Shown one piece after another: positions 1 through 7,309 of a stretch of DNA of 12,820 bases. How positions within the stretch are numbered: the stretch's first letter is position 1; each line of letters begins with the position of its first letter. Source of the stretch: Spirochaetota bacterium. GTDB lineage: Bacteria; Spirochaetota; UBA4802; JAFGJZ01. The notes under the pieces are model-generated. The model saw only the letters and a program-made list of their open reading frames with translations. It searched no databases and had not been told where the DNA came from. The DNA is taken from positions 1 through 12,820 of the forward strand of contig JAEWVL010000181.1 in the NCBI GenBank assembly GCA_023396665.1, read 5' to 3'. The position numbers and the translations under genes are program-made.

Positions 1-217
1 CGAGAGTATCATGATCGGCGACGAGATAGAAGTCGTCGTCATCGATATAAAGGGTGATCAGGTGAAGCTCGGGATTAAAGCTCCCAAGAAAGTGACCGTT
101 CACCGTAAAGAGATTTATGACGAGATAAAACAGGAGAATATTGCGGCTCTTGCGACTCCCTTCAAGCCGGATACCCTTCGGGATCTCTCGGATTTTTTCA
201 CGAAAAAAAGCAAATAG
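1..217 (+). CDS. csrA: Carbon storage regulator CsrA (5' end outside window)
   Basis: CsrA is a small dimeric RNA-binding protein that binds GGA motifs in mRNA leaders and blocks or alters translation; in spirochaetes it is tied to flagellar and metabolic control. The reading frame is already open at base 2 and reads E-S-I-M-I-G-D, which corresponds to about residue 10 of known CsrA proteins, so only the first nine or so residues are missing. Visible family features are the IGDEIEV strand, the GDQVKLGIKAP core and the VHRKEIYDEI segment with the RNA-contacting Arg. After the core there is a tail of about 25 residues ending in FFTKKSK, giving an estimated full length near 80 residues against 61 in E. 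coli. The internal ATG at base 11 is not the start. A terminator overlaps the stop codon. Confidence 0.93.
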   Translation, partial: ESIMIGDEIEVVVIDIKGDQVKLGIKAPKKVTVHRKEIYDEIKQENIAALATPFKPDTLRDLSDFFTKKSK

Positions 218-236
218 GGGCCTGCCCGGCCCTTTT
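216..236 (+). terminator. Rho-independent terminator of csrA
   Basis: GGGCC (218-222) pairs with GGCCC (228-232) around a 5-base loop, extended by a G-T and an A-T pair, and is followed by TTTT (233-236). The stem overlaps the csrA stop codon and the T-run reaches the stop codon of the convergent gene. The T-run is short, so termination may be partial. Read on the minus strand the hairpin lacks a T-run. Confidence 0.6.
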
Positions 237-1327
237 CATTCTTCCAGTCTGCCTGTAAAGGCCTTCCTGTAATCGCTCGGCGTGCTTTTGGCCGTCTTCT
301 TGAAAAGAGTATAAAATCGCGAAAGTGTTTCAAAGCCGGTAAGGTAGGCCACTTCAATAACCTTCATGTCGCTGTGCTGCAACAGTTCTTTTGCCTCTTC
401 AATTCTGTATCCGTTTATCAGGTTGTTGAAATTGACACCCAGCTCGCCGTTTATTGCCTGAGAAAGCTTGTTCACCGAGAGCCCGAGCATGCCGGCGACC
501 CTGGGCTGATTCAGCGTCGGCTCGCGCCAGAGTTTTTGCGCTTCTATCAACTGTCTCGCTTTATTGACAATGTCAGCGGCCTCGCTGTTCGATAGTGAAG
601 ATTTCTGATATTTGACGCCCGCATTTTTACTCAATTTAGGAAATACGGCAAGCAAAAACAGAAGCGGCAGAAGAATCAAGGTCGTAATGATCACCGATAT
701 CGATCTGAACGGAATGATCGGATATGCGTAGCGGAAAACTATCACCGCAGGAAAAACAAGAATTGTATAGAGAGAAAACACTTTTAATATTTCAATCTCG
801 AACTGTACTTTTCTGTCTTTGTACTCCCTCTTTTTGGAAAAAAGCTGAAGACACAGTATACTTAGCCACAAAAACAGGATCGCAATGGCAATTTCCCTGC
901 TGTAGACCCATAAATAATAGAAAGGACTTCCCGGAAGAAGTTCGTCGATGTGTTCGATGATTTTCGGCACCTTTATGCCGAGAATGTTTCCCAGTGCCGG
1001 CGGCAAAAGCAGCAAGAGTGCCGGCAGTTTTTTCAGATCTTCCCCGCAAAAATCCTCCCGCTTTACCCTGCGTATCGCAGCGTAGAGCAGGGGTAAAACC
1101 GAAAAGAGCAGAACCAGTACCGAGTAGTAATGTGCCGGTGTTCTTTTTCCGAACACATAGGTTTCTGAATGTTTGAAGGCGATGACGATCGTGATAAAGG
1201 CGATATCTGTCAGCAAAAGGCTGAAATATTTATTGAATATTTTTTTTTCGACAAAAAGAAACGCGAGAACGATACTCAGCAGAATCGCCGTCAGATGCAG
1301 CATGTTTATGAATATTACATAGATCAT
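236..1327 (-). CDS. Membrane-anchored AraC-family transcriptional regulator
   Basis: 363 residues from the chosen ATG. Residues 1 to about 230 are very hydrophobic, with roughly seven membrane segments (about 5-25, 34-52, 66-86, 99-118, 134-163, 180-200, 207-230). A linker leads to a C-terminal AraC/XylS DNA-binding domain at about 255-360, with two helix-turn-helix units; the second carries the family signature IEVAYLTGFETLSRFYTLFK followed by the S-P-S-D-Y-R end. The DNA-binding domain would sit on the cytoplasmic face, so the protein may sense a membrane or external signal directly. The ATG at 1327 has AAGG 12 bases upstream; an in-frame GTG at 1348 would add seven residues but lacks a clear ribosome site. 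It is convergent with csrA and divergent from the esterase lipoprotein gene, its most likely target. The ligand is unknown. Confidence 0.88.
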   Translation of the reverse strand: MIYVIFINMLHLTAILLSIVLAFLFVEKKIFNKYFSLLLTDIAFITIVIAFKHSETYVFGKRTPAHYYSVLVLLFSVLPLLYAAIRRVKREDFCGEDLKKLPALLLLLPPALGNILGIKVPKIIEHIDELLPGSPFYYLWVYSREIAIAILFLWLSILCLQLFSKKREYKDRKVQFEIEILKVFSLYTILVFPAVIVFRYAYPIIPFRSISVIITTLILLPLLFLLAVFPKLSKNAGVKYQKSSLSNSEAADIVNKARQLIEAQKLWREPTLNQPRVAGMLGLSVNKLSQAINGELGVNFNNLINGYRIEEAKELLQHSDMKVIEVAYLTGFETLSRFYTLFKKTAKSTPSDYRKAFTGRLEE

Positions 1328-1500
1328 ATGACAATAGTGCCTTAACACGGGTGGAGAGCAACGAATTTTTATTAAAAACAGTCCAGTCGTTCCGTTCTCG
1401 CGATTAAGCGTATTTTAATAATAGCATCCTATAAGAGAGATAGAAATCGATTAACATAGATGCTACAAATATGCCCGTCAAATGACAATTAATGTATTTC

Positions 1501-1518
1501 TCCGGCATAAGAGCCGGA
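1501..1518 (+). promoter_or_regulatory. Hairpin in the leader of the esterase gene
   Basis: TCCGGC (1501-1506) and GCCGGA (1513-1518) form a perfect 6-bp stem around the loop ATAAGA. It lies 12 bases before the ribosome binding site AAGGAG (1531-1536) of the gene starting at 1543. No T-run follows, so it is not a simple terminator. It may be a leader structure affecting mRNA stability or translation; function is inferred from position only. Confidence 0.4.
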
Positions 1519-1542
1519 CAATTATCACAAAAGGAGCTTTTT

Positions 1543-2439
1543 ATGCATCAATGTATCCGTTTACTGAGTCTGCCGCTTATTATAAGTGTGTTGTTGAGCT
1601 TTGTCGCCTGCGGGCCAAAGTATAAACCGATCGACACCTCAACACTTCCGGCGCCGCTGAGTGCCTGCGGCAGAGAACATTTGCCCTTTCACAGCAATCT
1701 GCTCAACAAGGAAATGTTTCTGTACGTTCATCTTCCCTTCGCATACGATTCCTCGAAAGAATATCCGGTCGTCTATCTCCTGCACGGTTTTGCCAACAAT
1801 GAGATCGAGTGGTTTGAGTATTACGGTATGGACAAGATCGCCGACACCCTGACCGAAGAGGGAAAAATCGCTCCGATGATTCTCGTATCGGTGCGCATGG
1901 ACAACAGCTGGGGGATCGACAGCGGAGAGGTGAAGCAGCTTTCAACGAATCCGCGCAACTCTCTCTATCAGGGGCCCTATGAAAGCTATCTGCTCAAAGA
2001 GGTTATTCCGCTGGTAGAATCGCGTTACCCTGCCAAAAAAGAGGCTGCAGCGCGTTGCATTGCCGGTATTTCTATGGGGGGATACTCGGCCCTTCATATC
2101 GGACTTCGCAATCAGAAAATCTTCGGTGCGATCGCGGGTCACAGTCCGGCGCTGCGGGGTAATATTGTTCCCGATTGGTTTCTCTATACAAAGAAGCGGC
2201 CTGCCGCGAAAAACGACCCGATTTTGCTCGCCGCAAAACAAAAACAGGGGACAACGCGCCTCTGGATTGACTGCGGCGAAAGCGATTCTCTGCTTGAAGG
2301 GGCAAAGGAAATGAAACAGGTGCTTGAAGCGAACGGATGGAAGATTTCCTTTTCGACAGCTCCCGGAGCGCATAATAGCGATTATTGGATACCGCGTCTC
2401 GGAGAATATCTCGCGTTTTATACGGCCAAAAGTGAATAA
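1543..2439 (+). CDS. Lipoprotein serine esterase, esterase D-like alpha/beta hydrolase
   Basis: 298 residues. The start at 1543 follows AAGGAG (1531-1536) with a 6-base gap; an in-frame ATG at 1492 would bury the lipoprotein signal and lacks such a site. The N-terminus is a signal sequence with lipobox F20-V21-A22-C23, so the mature protein should be a lipid-anchored envelope protein. The rest matches the putative-esterase family (PF00756; esterase D, antigen 85, Fes-like): the HGF oxyanion loop at 81-83, nucleophile elbow G-I-S-M-G with Ser177, an acid segment CGESD with Asp248, and His277 in PGAHNSDYW, a complete catalytic triad. It should hydrolyse short acyl esters or related bonds; the substrate cannot be read from sequence. 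It is transcribed alone, divergent from the AraC-type regulator, with a leader hairpin and a strong terminator. Confidence 0.9.
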   Translation: MHQCIRLLSLPLIISVLLSFVACGPKYKPIDTSTLPAPLSACGREHLPFHSNLLNKEMFLYVHLPFAYDSSKEYPVVYLLHGFANNEIEWFEYYGMDKIADTLTEEGKIAPMILVSVRMDNSWGIDSGEVKQLSTNPRNSLYQGPYESYLLKEVIPLVESRYPAKKEAAARCIAGISMGGYSALHIGLRNQKIFGAIAGHSPALRGNIVPDWFLYTKKRPAAKNDPILLAAKQKQGTTRLWIDCGESDSLLEGAKEMKQVLEANGWKISFSTAPGAHNSDYWIPRLGEYLAFYTAKSE

Positions 2440-2504
2440 TGCAGTTGTGATGATGTGAGATAAATTAAAGCAATTTCCCTGTTTTCGTTCATTTTCTCCC
2501 GAAT

Positions 2505-2528
2505 AAGGGGCTAAGGCCCCTTTTTTTT
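2505..2528 (+). terminator. Rho-independent terminator of the esterase gene
   Basis: AAGGGGC (2505-2511) pairs with GCCCCTT (2516-2522) around the tetraloop TAAG, followed by an uninterrupted T-run through 2528. It sits 65 bases after the esterase stop codon and upstream of the TPR gene, so the two are probably separate transcription units. Confidence 0.88.
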
Positions 2529-2640
2529 ATTGCCTTTTCATTTTGATAAAGGTTAATGTGACATAAGGGAAAGCTCTTGCTCTCGAAACATCAATAGAAT
2601 AGGGGCTGTTTTATACAGAGCGATAAACCGGGAGATTCGA

Positions 2641-4665
2641 ATGAATAAGCAATCGGGGCACTTACAGAAAAATGCCTCTGGTCGTGTGAATTTCAATACT
2701 GCAGATCAAATGAAAAGCCTCAGGTTTCCGGCATGTGTCCGTCGATCTGTGAAAGAACCGCTGCGCTGTGTGGCGTGCGCGCTGGCCTTTGCTTTTTTTG
2801 TTGTGGTAGTTTCGTTGCTAAAACCCGTTTCAATGGCAGCGCAGCAGAAGGCTGCGATTGATTATTATGAAGATGCGCTTTCGCTTGTTCAAAGCTATGA
2901 GTACCTCGCTGCGATTGACGCCTATCGTATGGCTCTTGAAAAAAATCCCGATTACCTCGAAGCTTCGCTCGGACTGGGTGAGGCGCTGAATATGACCGGC
3001 GCCGCCCGTGAAGCGCTGGAGATTTTCGATGATATATACGCCCGTTATCCGTCTGAAGTGCGTGCGATCCTCGGGCGGGCGAAAGCCCACTACCTGCTCG
3101 GCAATCTGCAGCAGGCTCTTGGCGATTACGAGCTTGCTGAGAAAACCGAGGCCAACATGGCGGAGGCCCGTTATGGCATGGCTCTGGTATATGAGGCGAT
3201 GGGGAAAGACGAGTGGGCGCAGCGCTCCGTCAAATCGCTTCTGAAAAGCGATCCCTATCATTATGAGACGCTGCTTCTGTCGGCCCGTCTTCTTGCGAAG
3301 CGAAAAAGACTCGATGAGGCCGAGCAGGTGCTTCGAAAGGCGATCAACTCCGAACAGGAACGCGCCGAGGGCTATCTTGAATACGGTAAAATTTTTTATC
3401 AGCGCTATCTGCAAAACGGTGACCAGTTTCATATCAGTGATGCCCGTGAGCAGCTGGATCGCGCGATACTGATTCAACCCTCACTGTACGAAGCCTATGT
3501 CGTCGCTGCGGGCTTTGACCTTTTGCAGAGCGACTATTATGCCGCCGGAGAAAAACTCATGCAGGCGCGCAGCTACGCTCCCTCAAATGTCTCCGTTGCC
3601 TACAATCTGGCGCTGGTCAGTGAGAAGACGGGAAATCTGGCACAGGCCGAAGCTCTTTACAGTGCCGCTCTTTCCTTTTTTCCCGACATGCCCCTTTTGA
3701 TAGCCAGATATGAGAATCACCTTGTTGACAACGAGTACCGTTTCGGCAGCCCCGCCCGGAAAAAGTACAGCGACTATCATTATGACCTGTATCGTAAAAA
3801 TTCGCAGGAGAGCCTTCCCGATTATGCGCTCATGCATCTGCGCCTGACCCTGCTTATGGATCCGCTTGCCATCGAGGCTCGGCGAGAGCTTGCGAACTAC
3901 TACAAGGTTCTGGGATACGGCAGTTTTTATATCTCACAGCTGAAAAATATCGAACGGATGGAACCCTCGCAGCTGAACCGTGAGGCGCTGAATCGGGCGG
4001 TTATCGAACGACGTGAAAAGCTTTACAGCCGTGAGGGCTTTGCTCTCGGCGATCCCCCCCGTGATGTCGTTCGAGTCGCGGTATTACCTTTCGACAGTGT
4101 TCCCGACCCCTTTTCTTATTTTGATGCAGGCGACCTTGTTGCGAAGAATCTTGTTTTTTCGCTTGAGCAGTATGGTAAACATGAGGCCTTTTACAGTGAT
4201 CACCGGCCGCGAGCCGATGAGGCTGCGGTTGATTTTGTTCTGAGCGGTGTCATGGAGTACAATCCCTCACACATAGAAATCCGCTATACCCTGCGTGACA
4301 TGAAAGGATCACAGCTTGCGTCGTTTTCGCTGTATGAATCGGGAAAAGATTATCTGAACCGCATCAATTATCGCGCCGCCTCGCGCATCTACAATATTTT
4401 GCCCCTGCGCGGAAAAATACTGAAAGAGACTTTCGGCGCAGGCATCGTTAACGTCGGCAGTTTTGACGGGGTAAAAGAAGGCGATCTGCTCTACACCTAC
4501 GATTACGCGCCCGATCGCAGGCGGCGCAAGATTCTGCTCGATGTGACCGAAGTGGACACGATGTTGGCCGCCGCGAAGGTGCAAAACCCGCGTTTTGCGG
4601 GAAGAATCTCTCAGGGCTCTGTAGTCTTCGGGCTTGAGCGGCACGCGGCGGAAAAAATCAGATAG
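2641..4665 (+). CDS. Exported TPR-repeat protein with CsgG/TolB-like and FlgT-like C-terminal region
   Basis: 674 residues. The ATG at 2641 has GGAG (2631-2634) with a 6-base gap. About 42 mostly polar, positively charged residues precede one hydrophobic segment (about 43-60) ending in S-M-A-A-Q-Q, either an unusually long signal peptide or a membrane anchor. Residues about 72-360 are a run of tetratricopeptide repeats (for example YLAAIDAYRMALEKNPDYLE), with further helical repeats to about 440; these are protein-binding scaffolds. Residues about 476-590 begin VVRVAVLPFDS and resemble the fold of CsgG/TolB N-terminal domains. Residues about 598-665 contain GIVNVGSFDGVKEGDLLYTY, similar to the small beta domain at the end of FlgT-like proteins. 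A periplasmic or envelope assembly role is inferred, not shown. The stop lies 18 bases from that of convergent folD, with no clear terminator between them. Confidence 0.82.
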   Translation: MNKQSGHLQKNASGRVNFNTADQMKSLRFPACVRRSVKEPLRCVACALAFAFFVVVVSLLKPVSMAAQQKAAIDYYEDALSLVQSYEYLAAIDAYRMALEKNPDYLEASLGLGEALNMTGAAREALEIFDDIYARYPSEVRAILGRAKAHYLLGNLQQALGDYELAEKTEANMAEARYGMALVYEAMGKDEWAQRSVKSLLKSDPYHYETLLLSARLLAKRKRLDEAEQVLRKAINSEQERAEGYLEYGKIFYQRYLQNGDQFHISDAREQLDRAILIQPSLYEAYVVAAGFDLLQSDYYAAGEKLMQARSYAPSNVSVAYNLALVSEKTGNLAQAEALYSAALSFFPDMPLLIARYENHLVDNEYRFGSPARKKYSDYHYDLYRKNSQESLPDYALMHLRLTLLMDPLAIEARRELANYYKVLGYGSFYISQLKNIERMEPSQLNREALNRAVIERREKLYSREGFALGDPPRDVVRVAVLPFDSVPDPFSYFDAGDLVAKNLVFSLEQYGKHEAFYSDHRPRADEAAVDFVLSGVMEYNPSHIEIRYTLRDMKGSQLASFSLYESGKDYLNRINYRAASRIYNILPLRGKILKETFGAGIVNVGSFDGVKEGDLLYTYDYAPDRRRRKILLDVTEVDTMLAAAKVQNPRFAGRISQGSVVFGLERHAAEKIR

Positions 4666-4683
4666 CGCCGGATCGCCCTGGGT

Positions 4684-5526
4684 TCACTTCAGCAGGCGCG
4701 CTTCGGCCGATTCGACGGTCTGACACATGAGAGTGGCGATGGTCATCGGGCCGACGCCGCCCGGTACGGGTGTGTAGGCCGAAGCTTTCGCGTAGGCGGC
4801 TTTTTCCACGTCGCCGATTCCTCCGGGATGATAGCCCGCGTCGATTATGACGGCGCCCTCTTTTATCCATTCCGCCTTGATGAATTCGGGTTTGCCGATG
4901 GCGGCGACAACGATGTCGGCCCGGCCGATAATTGATTGCAGATCTTTTGTTCGCGAATGACAGATGGTGACCGTCGCATTTTCGTTAAGCAGAAGCATCG
5001 CGACGGGTTTTCCGAGTATGGCGCTTCGTCCGACGACGACGGCGTTTTTCCCCTGCATGGCTATATCGTATTTTTTCATCAGCTTGATGATGCCGCCGGG
5101 GGTAGCGGAAACGAAGGCTTTTTCACCGAGCGCCATCGTGCCGAAGCCGAGCGCGGTGACGCCGTCGACATCCTTGTGCGGGGCGATGCGGTCGAAGCAG
5201 GCACGTTCGTCGATTTGTGACGGAACGGGGTGCTGCAGCAGAATGCCGTAGATGCTTTCGTCGCCGTTGAGTTCGTCGATGACTGCAAGAAGCTCTTCGG
5301 TCGTTGTCGTTTCGGCAAGCTCAACTTTTTTAGTGCCCAGGCCGACACGCTTACAGGCGTTGCCCTTCATGTTGACGTATATCTTCGACGAGGGGTCGCT
5401 TCCCACCAGTATGGTTGCAAGCACCGGCTGAATGCCGCTTTTACCGATTATAGTCTGTACTCTCGGCTGAAGTTGCGTTTCAATTTCAGCGGCAAGTTGT
5501 TTTCCGTCTAATAGTATAGCCTGCAT
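4684..5526 (-). CDS. folD: FolD, methylenetetrahydrofolate dehydrogenase/cyclohydrolase
   Basis: 280 residues, the usual length. This cytoplasmic bifunctional enzyme interconverts 5,10-methylene-, 5,10-methenyl- and 10-formyl-tetrahydrofolate using NADP+, supplying one-carbon units for purines and formyl-methionine. Visible family features are YVNMK with the catalytic Lys54, the LLQHP segment with Gln98, KDVDG with Asp121, the NADP-binding stretch VVVGRSAILGKPVA (163-176), and the C-terminal TPVPGGVGPMT. Two segments differ from E. coli FolD: QHP in place of QLP, and VSATPGG in place of RPCTPRG, so it belongs to a variant sub-group. The start is secure: GGAGG (5534-5538) lies 7 bases before the ATG. 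DUF3820 lies 108 bases upstream on the same strand and may share a transcript. Confidence 0.95.
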   Translation of the reverse strand: MQAILLDGKQLAAEIETQLQPRVQTIIGKSGIQPVLATILVGSDPSSKIYVNMKGNACKRVGLGTKKVELAETTTTEELLAVIDELNGDESIYGILLQHPVPSQIDERACFDRIAPHKDVDGVTALGFGTMALGEKAFVSATPGGIIKLMKKYDIAMQGKNAVVVGRSAILGKPVAMLLLNENATVTICHSRTKDLQSIIGRADIVVAAIGKPEFIKAEWIKEGAVIIDAGYHPGGIGDVEKAAYAKASAYTPVPGGVGPMTIATLMCQTVESAEARLLK

Positions 5527-5634
5527 GTATGCGCCTCCGTCTTGTGGATGGGATGAGCAAATGGTGAAATAATGGCCCCATATGTAAAGCGGCTTTTTAC
5601 TCTTTGACCGCAGCTGTGAAAAACAGTTTATCGC

Positions 5635-5853
5635 TTAACGCAATTGATCGAAGAGGCTTTCAAGCCCGTTCACCTTGATCTCGTAGGCTGCCGCCATCAT
5701 GCGCCCGAGCTCGCCTTCGGGTAAACCCTTGCGCATAAACCAGACATAGTAGGCCTCGGGTATGTCGATAAGGCGCATATCTTTGTATCTGCCGAAGGGC
5801 ATGCGGTAAATCGCAAGCCGCAAGACATCCATTTCATCGATTTCTACGTTCAT
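5635..5853 (-). CDS. DUF3820 family small protein
   Basis: 72 residues, the whole length of the DUF3820 family (PF12843). The family pattern is clear: MPFGRYKDMRLIDIPEAYYV, then WFMRKGLPEGELG, then an ending of the form YEIKVNGLE followed by a Leu/Arg tail. Members are small soluble proteins described as putative quorum-sensing-regulated virulence factors from one structure; the real function is not known. No signal peptide or membrane segment is seen. The ATG has GGAGG 11 bases upstream, rather far but usable; the frame stays open upstream with no ATG or GTG. It lies upstream of folD on the same strand and is divergent from the DUF389 gene. Confidence 0.85.
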   Translation of the reverse strand: MNVEIDEMDVLRLAIYRMPFGRYKDMRLIDIPEAYYVWFMRKGLPEGELGRMMAAAYEIKVNGLESLFDQLR

Positions 5854-5954
5854 ACTGCGGCAGGCCTCCAGCTTTTCAACCCTGTTGTTTACAAGCGTGC
5901 CTCGTGTACGGAAAAGTGCAATGAGAAAATAACGGCTGACTTGTATCGTGCTGG

Positions 5955-6067
5955 TTCAGACTGCAGCATGTTCAGCTTTACGGTGCATTCTGAATAAATT
6001 CCGACTCTGCCTCATCCGCTTGACAAAACCCTGCGGAAACATTACAGTAATGCTGAACAATTCTGAA
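5955..6067. repeat. Cluster of CTGAA/TTCAG motifs around the DUF389 promoter
   Basis: TTCAG occurs at 5955-5959 and 5971-5975, and CTGAA at 5990-5994, 6053-6057 and 6063-6067. Among them are an 8-base inverted pair, TGTTCAGC (5969-5976) with GCTGAACA (6052-6059), and a direct pair of ATTCTGAA (5987-5994 and 6060-6067). They flank the promoter at 6020-6048 and could be operator sites. A 5-base motif recurs easily by chance, so this is only suggestive. Confidence 0.35.
6020..6048 (+). promoter_or_regulatory. Sigma-70 type promoter for the DUF389/cyclic-nucleotide-binding operon
   Basis: A perfect -35 hexamer TTGACA (6020-6025), a 17-base spacer, and a -10 hexamer TACAGT (6043-6048; 4 of 6 consensus). 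Transcription would begin near 6055, about 30 bases before the ATG at 6085. Confidence 0.65.
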
Positions 6068-6084
6068 GATCGGGTGATAAGGCT

Positions 6085-7281
6085 ATGGAAAAAAAGAAGG
6101 GGCCGGAAAAAGAAAAAAACACGGCTGAAAGACCTGCCGGGGCTAATGCTGCCCCGAAAAAAGCGGCTTCAGCCCTAAAGGTCGATGATCTGGAGAACGG
6201 GAAAAAGCAGGTCGAACGAAGCACTTTTTTGACCTATCTGATGGATAAAGTGAAAAGCGGAGAGCTTAACCCGCTCAAGACGAACATGAACGATATCCAG
6301 CGGCAATATGCCGATTTCGAAGATAAAAAGAAACGGAAGCTGGAGAAGTACATAGCTTACGAGGCGGTTATCGGCGGGGCAAGGGCAAGTATCGAATTCT
6401 ATGTGTTGCTGATATTGTCGTGTTTTATCGCACTGTTCGGCCTGTATCAGAATTCGCCGGCGGTCATAATCGGTGCGATGATAGTTGCCCCCCTTATGGG
6501 ACCTGTGCTCGGGGTGTCGGCGGGTGTCATGTGGGGAAGCAGCAGATCCGTTCTGGAGGCGCTGTTTACCCTGTTCAAGGGCGTTGTGATCGTTTTGCTG
6601 ATCACCGCAACCTTAACGCTGCTGATCCCCTCTGTCGAAATTACGGCCGAGATGGATGCCCGTTCCCATCCGGGTCTGTTCGATGTGGCGGTCGCTCTTT
6701 CCTGCGGCTTTGTTGGCGCCTATGCCTTCGCCAACAGGCGTATTTCCAGCGCGCTGCCCGGTGTTGCGATTTCGGTGGCGCTGATGCCGCCGCTTTGTAC
6801 GGTGGGCATCGGTATCGGTCTGCGTCACATGCCGCTCGTATCGGGTGCGCTGCTGTTGTTTGCGATAAATCTGATAGGAATATCCCTTGCCGGAGCAATC
6901 GTCTTTTATCTGGTCAAACTTTCCCCTCAGTCCGATACGGAACATGAAGGTGAAATCAAGAAACGGGCCGCCATACAGCTGTTTGTTTCAATCGTCATGA
7001 TCGCGCTCATCTGCGCACCTTTGGGTGTATTCGCGATTCGAGGTTACAGGAACAACGCGCTGAAAAAGAACGTCGAGCGTCAGATTGAAACACTTGTTCC
7101 CCCTTCGGCCGTGTTTCAGTCTCAGATAAAAATCGCCGACGATGCAAGTGTCGTACTGGTGCTCTATGAAGCCGACGCCGAATTGATGCAGCGCCTTCGT
7201 AGCGGTTTGCGCGGGCAGCTGGGCGCAAACGCGTCGATTCGCATCTATACCTTATGCGGAGAAAACGCGACGAAAGAGTAA
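6085..7281 (+). CDS. DUF389 family integral membrane protein
   Basis: 398 residues. Residues 1-90 are lysine-rich, hydrophilic and probably cytoplasmic. The DUF389 core (PF04087) spans about 100-280 with several hydrophobic helices; typical stretches are SPAVIIGAMIVAPLMGPVLG (about 124-143), GAYAFANRRISSALPGVAIS (211-230), VALMPPLCTVGIG and FAINLIGISLAGAIVF. A last hydrophobic segment (about 297-318) leads to a soluble tail of about 80 residues ending in KE. DUF389 proteins are widespread inner-membrane proteins of unknown function. The charged N-terminal extension is not part of the core family. The start has GGGTGA 7 bases upstream and a promoter nearby. The cyclic-nucleotide-binding gene follows after 28 bases, which suggests an operon and possible nucleotide control of this protein. 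Confidence 0.88.
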   Translation: MEKKKGPEKEKNTAERPAGANAAPKKAASALKVDDLENGKKQVERSTFLTYLMDKVKSGELNPLKTNMNDIQRQYADFEDKKKRKLEKYIAYEAVIGGARASIEFYVLLILSCFIALFGLYQNSPAVIIGAMIVAPLMGPVLGVSAGVMWGSSRSVLEALFTLFKGVVIVLLITATLTLLIPSVEITAEMDARSHPGLFDVAVALSCGFVGAYAFANRRISSALPGVAISVALMPPLCTVGIGIGLRHMPLVSGALLLFAINLIGISLAGAIVFYLVKLSPQSDTEHEGEIKKRAAIQLFVSIVMIALICAPLGVFAIRGYRNNALKKNVERQIETLVPPSAVFQSQIKIADDASVVLVLYEADAELMQRLRSGLRGQLGANASIRIYTLCGENATKE

Positions 7282-7309
7282 CTATGTTTCGTGAGGATGG
7301 TGATCTGCG

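Noticed and set aside
1349..1500. Promoters for the AraC regulator and the esterase in their shared region
   Set aside because: Several AT-rich hexamers are present, such as TATAAG at 1430-1435, but none has a partner hexamer at a proper distance.
2529..2640. Promoter of the TPR gene
   Set aside because: TTGATA and TAGAAT-like hexamers occur, but spacings of 12-13 bases do not fit a sigma-70 promoter.
2830..3477. A 215-codon open frame on the minus strand inside the TPR gene
   Set aside because: It lies wholly antisense to a gene with clear TPR repeats, has no ribosome site and its translation shows no recognisable domain.
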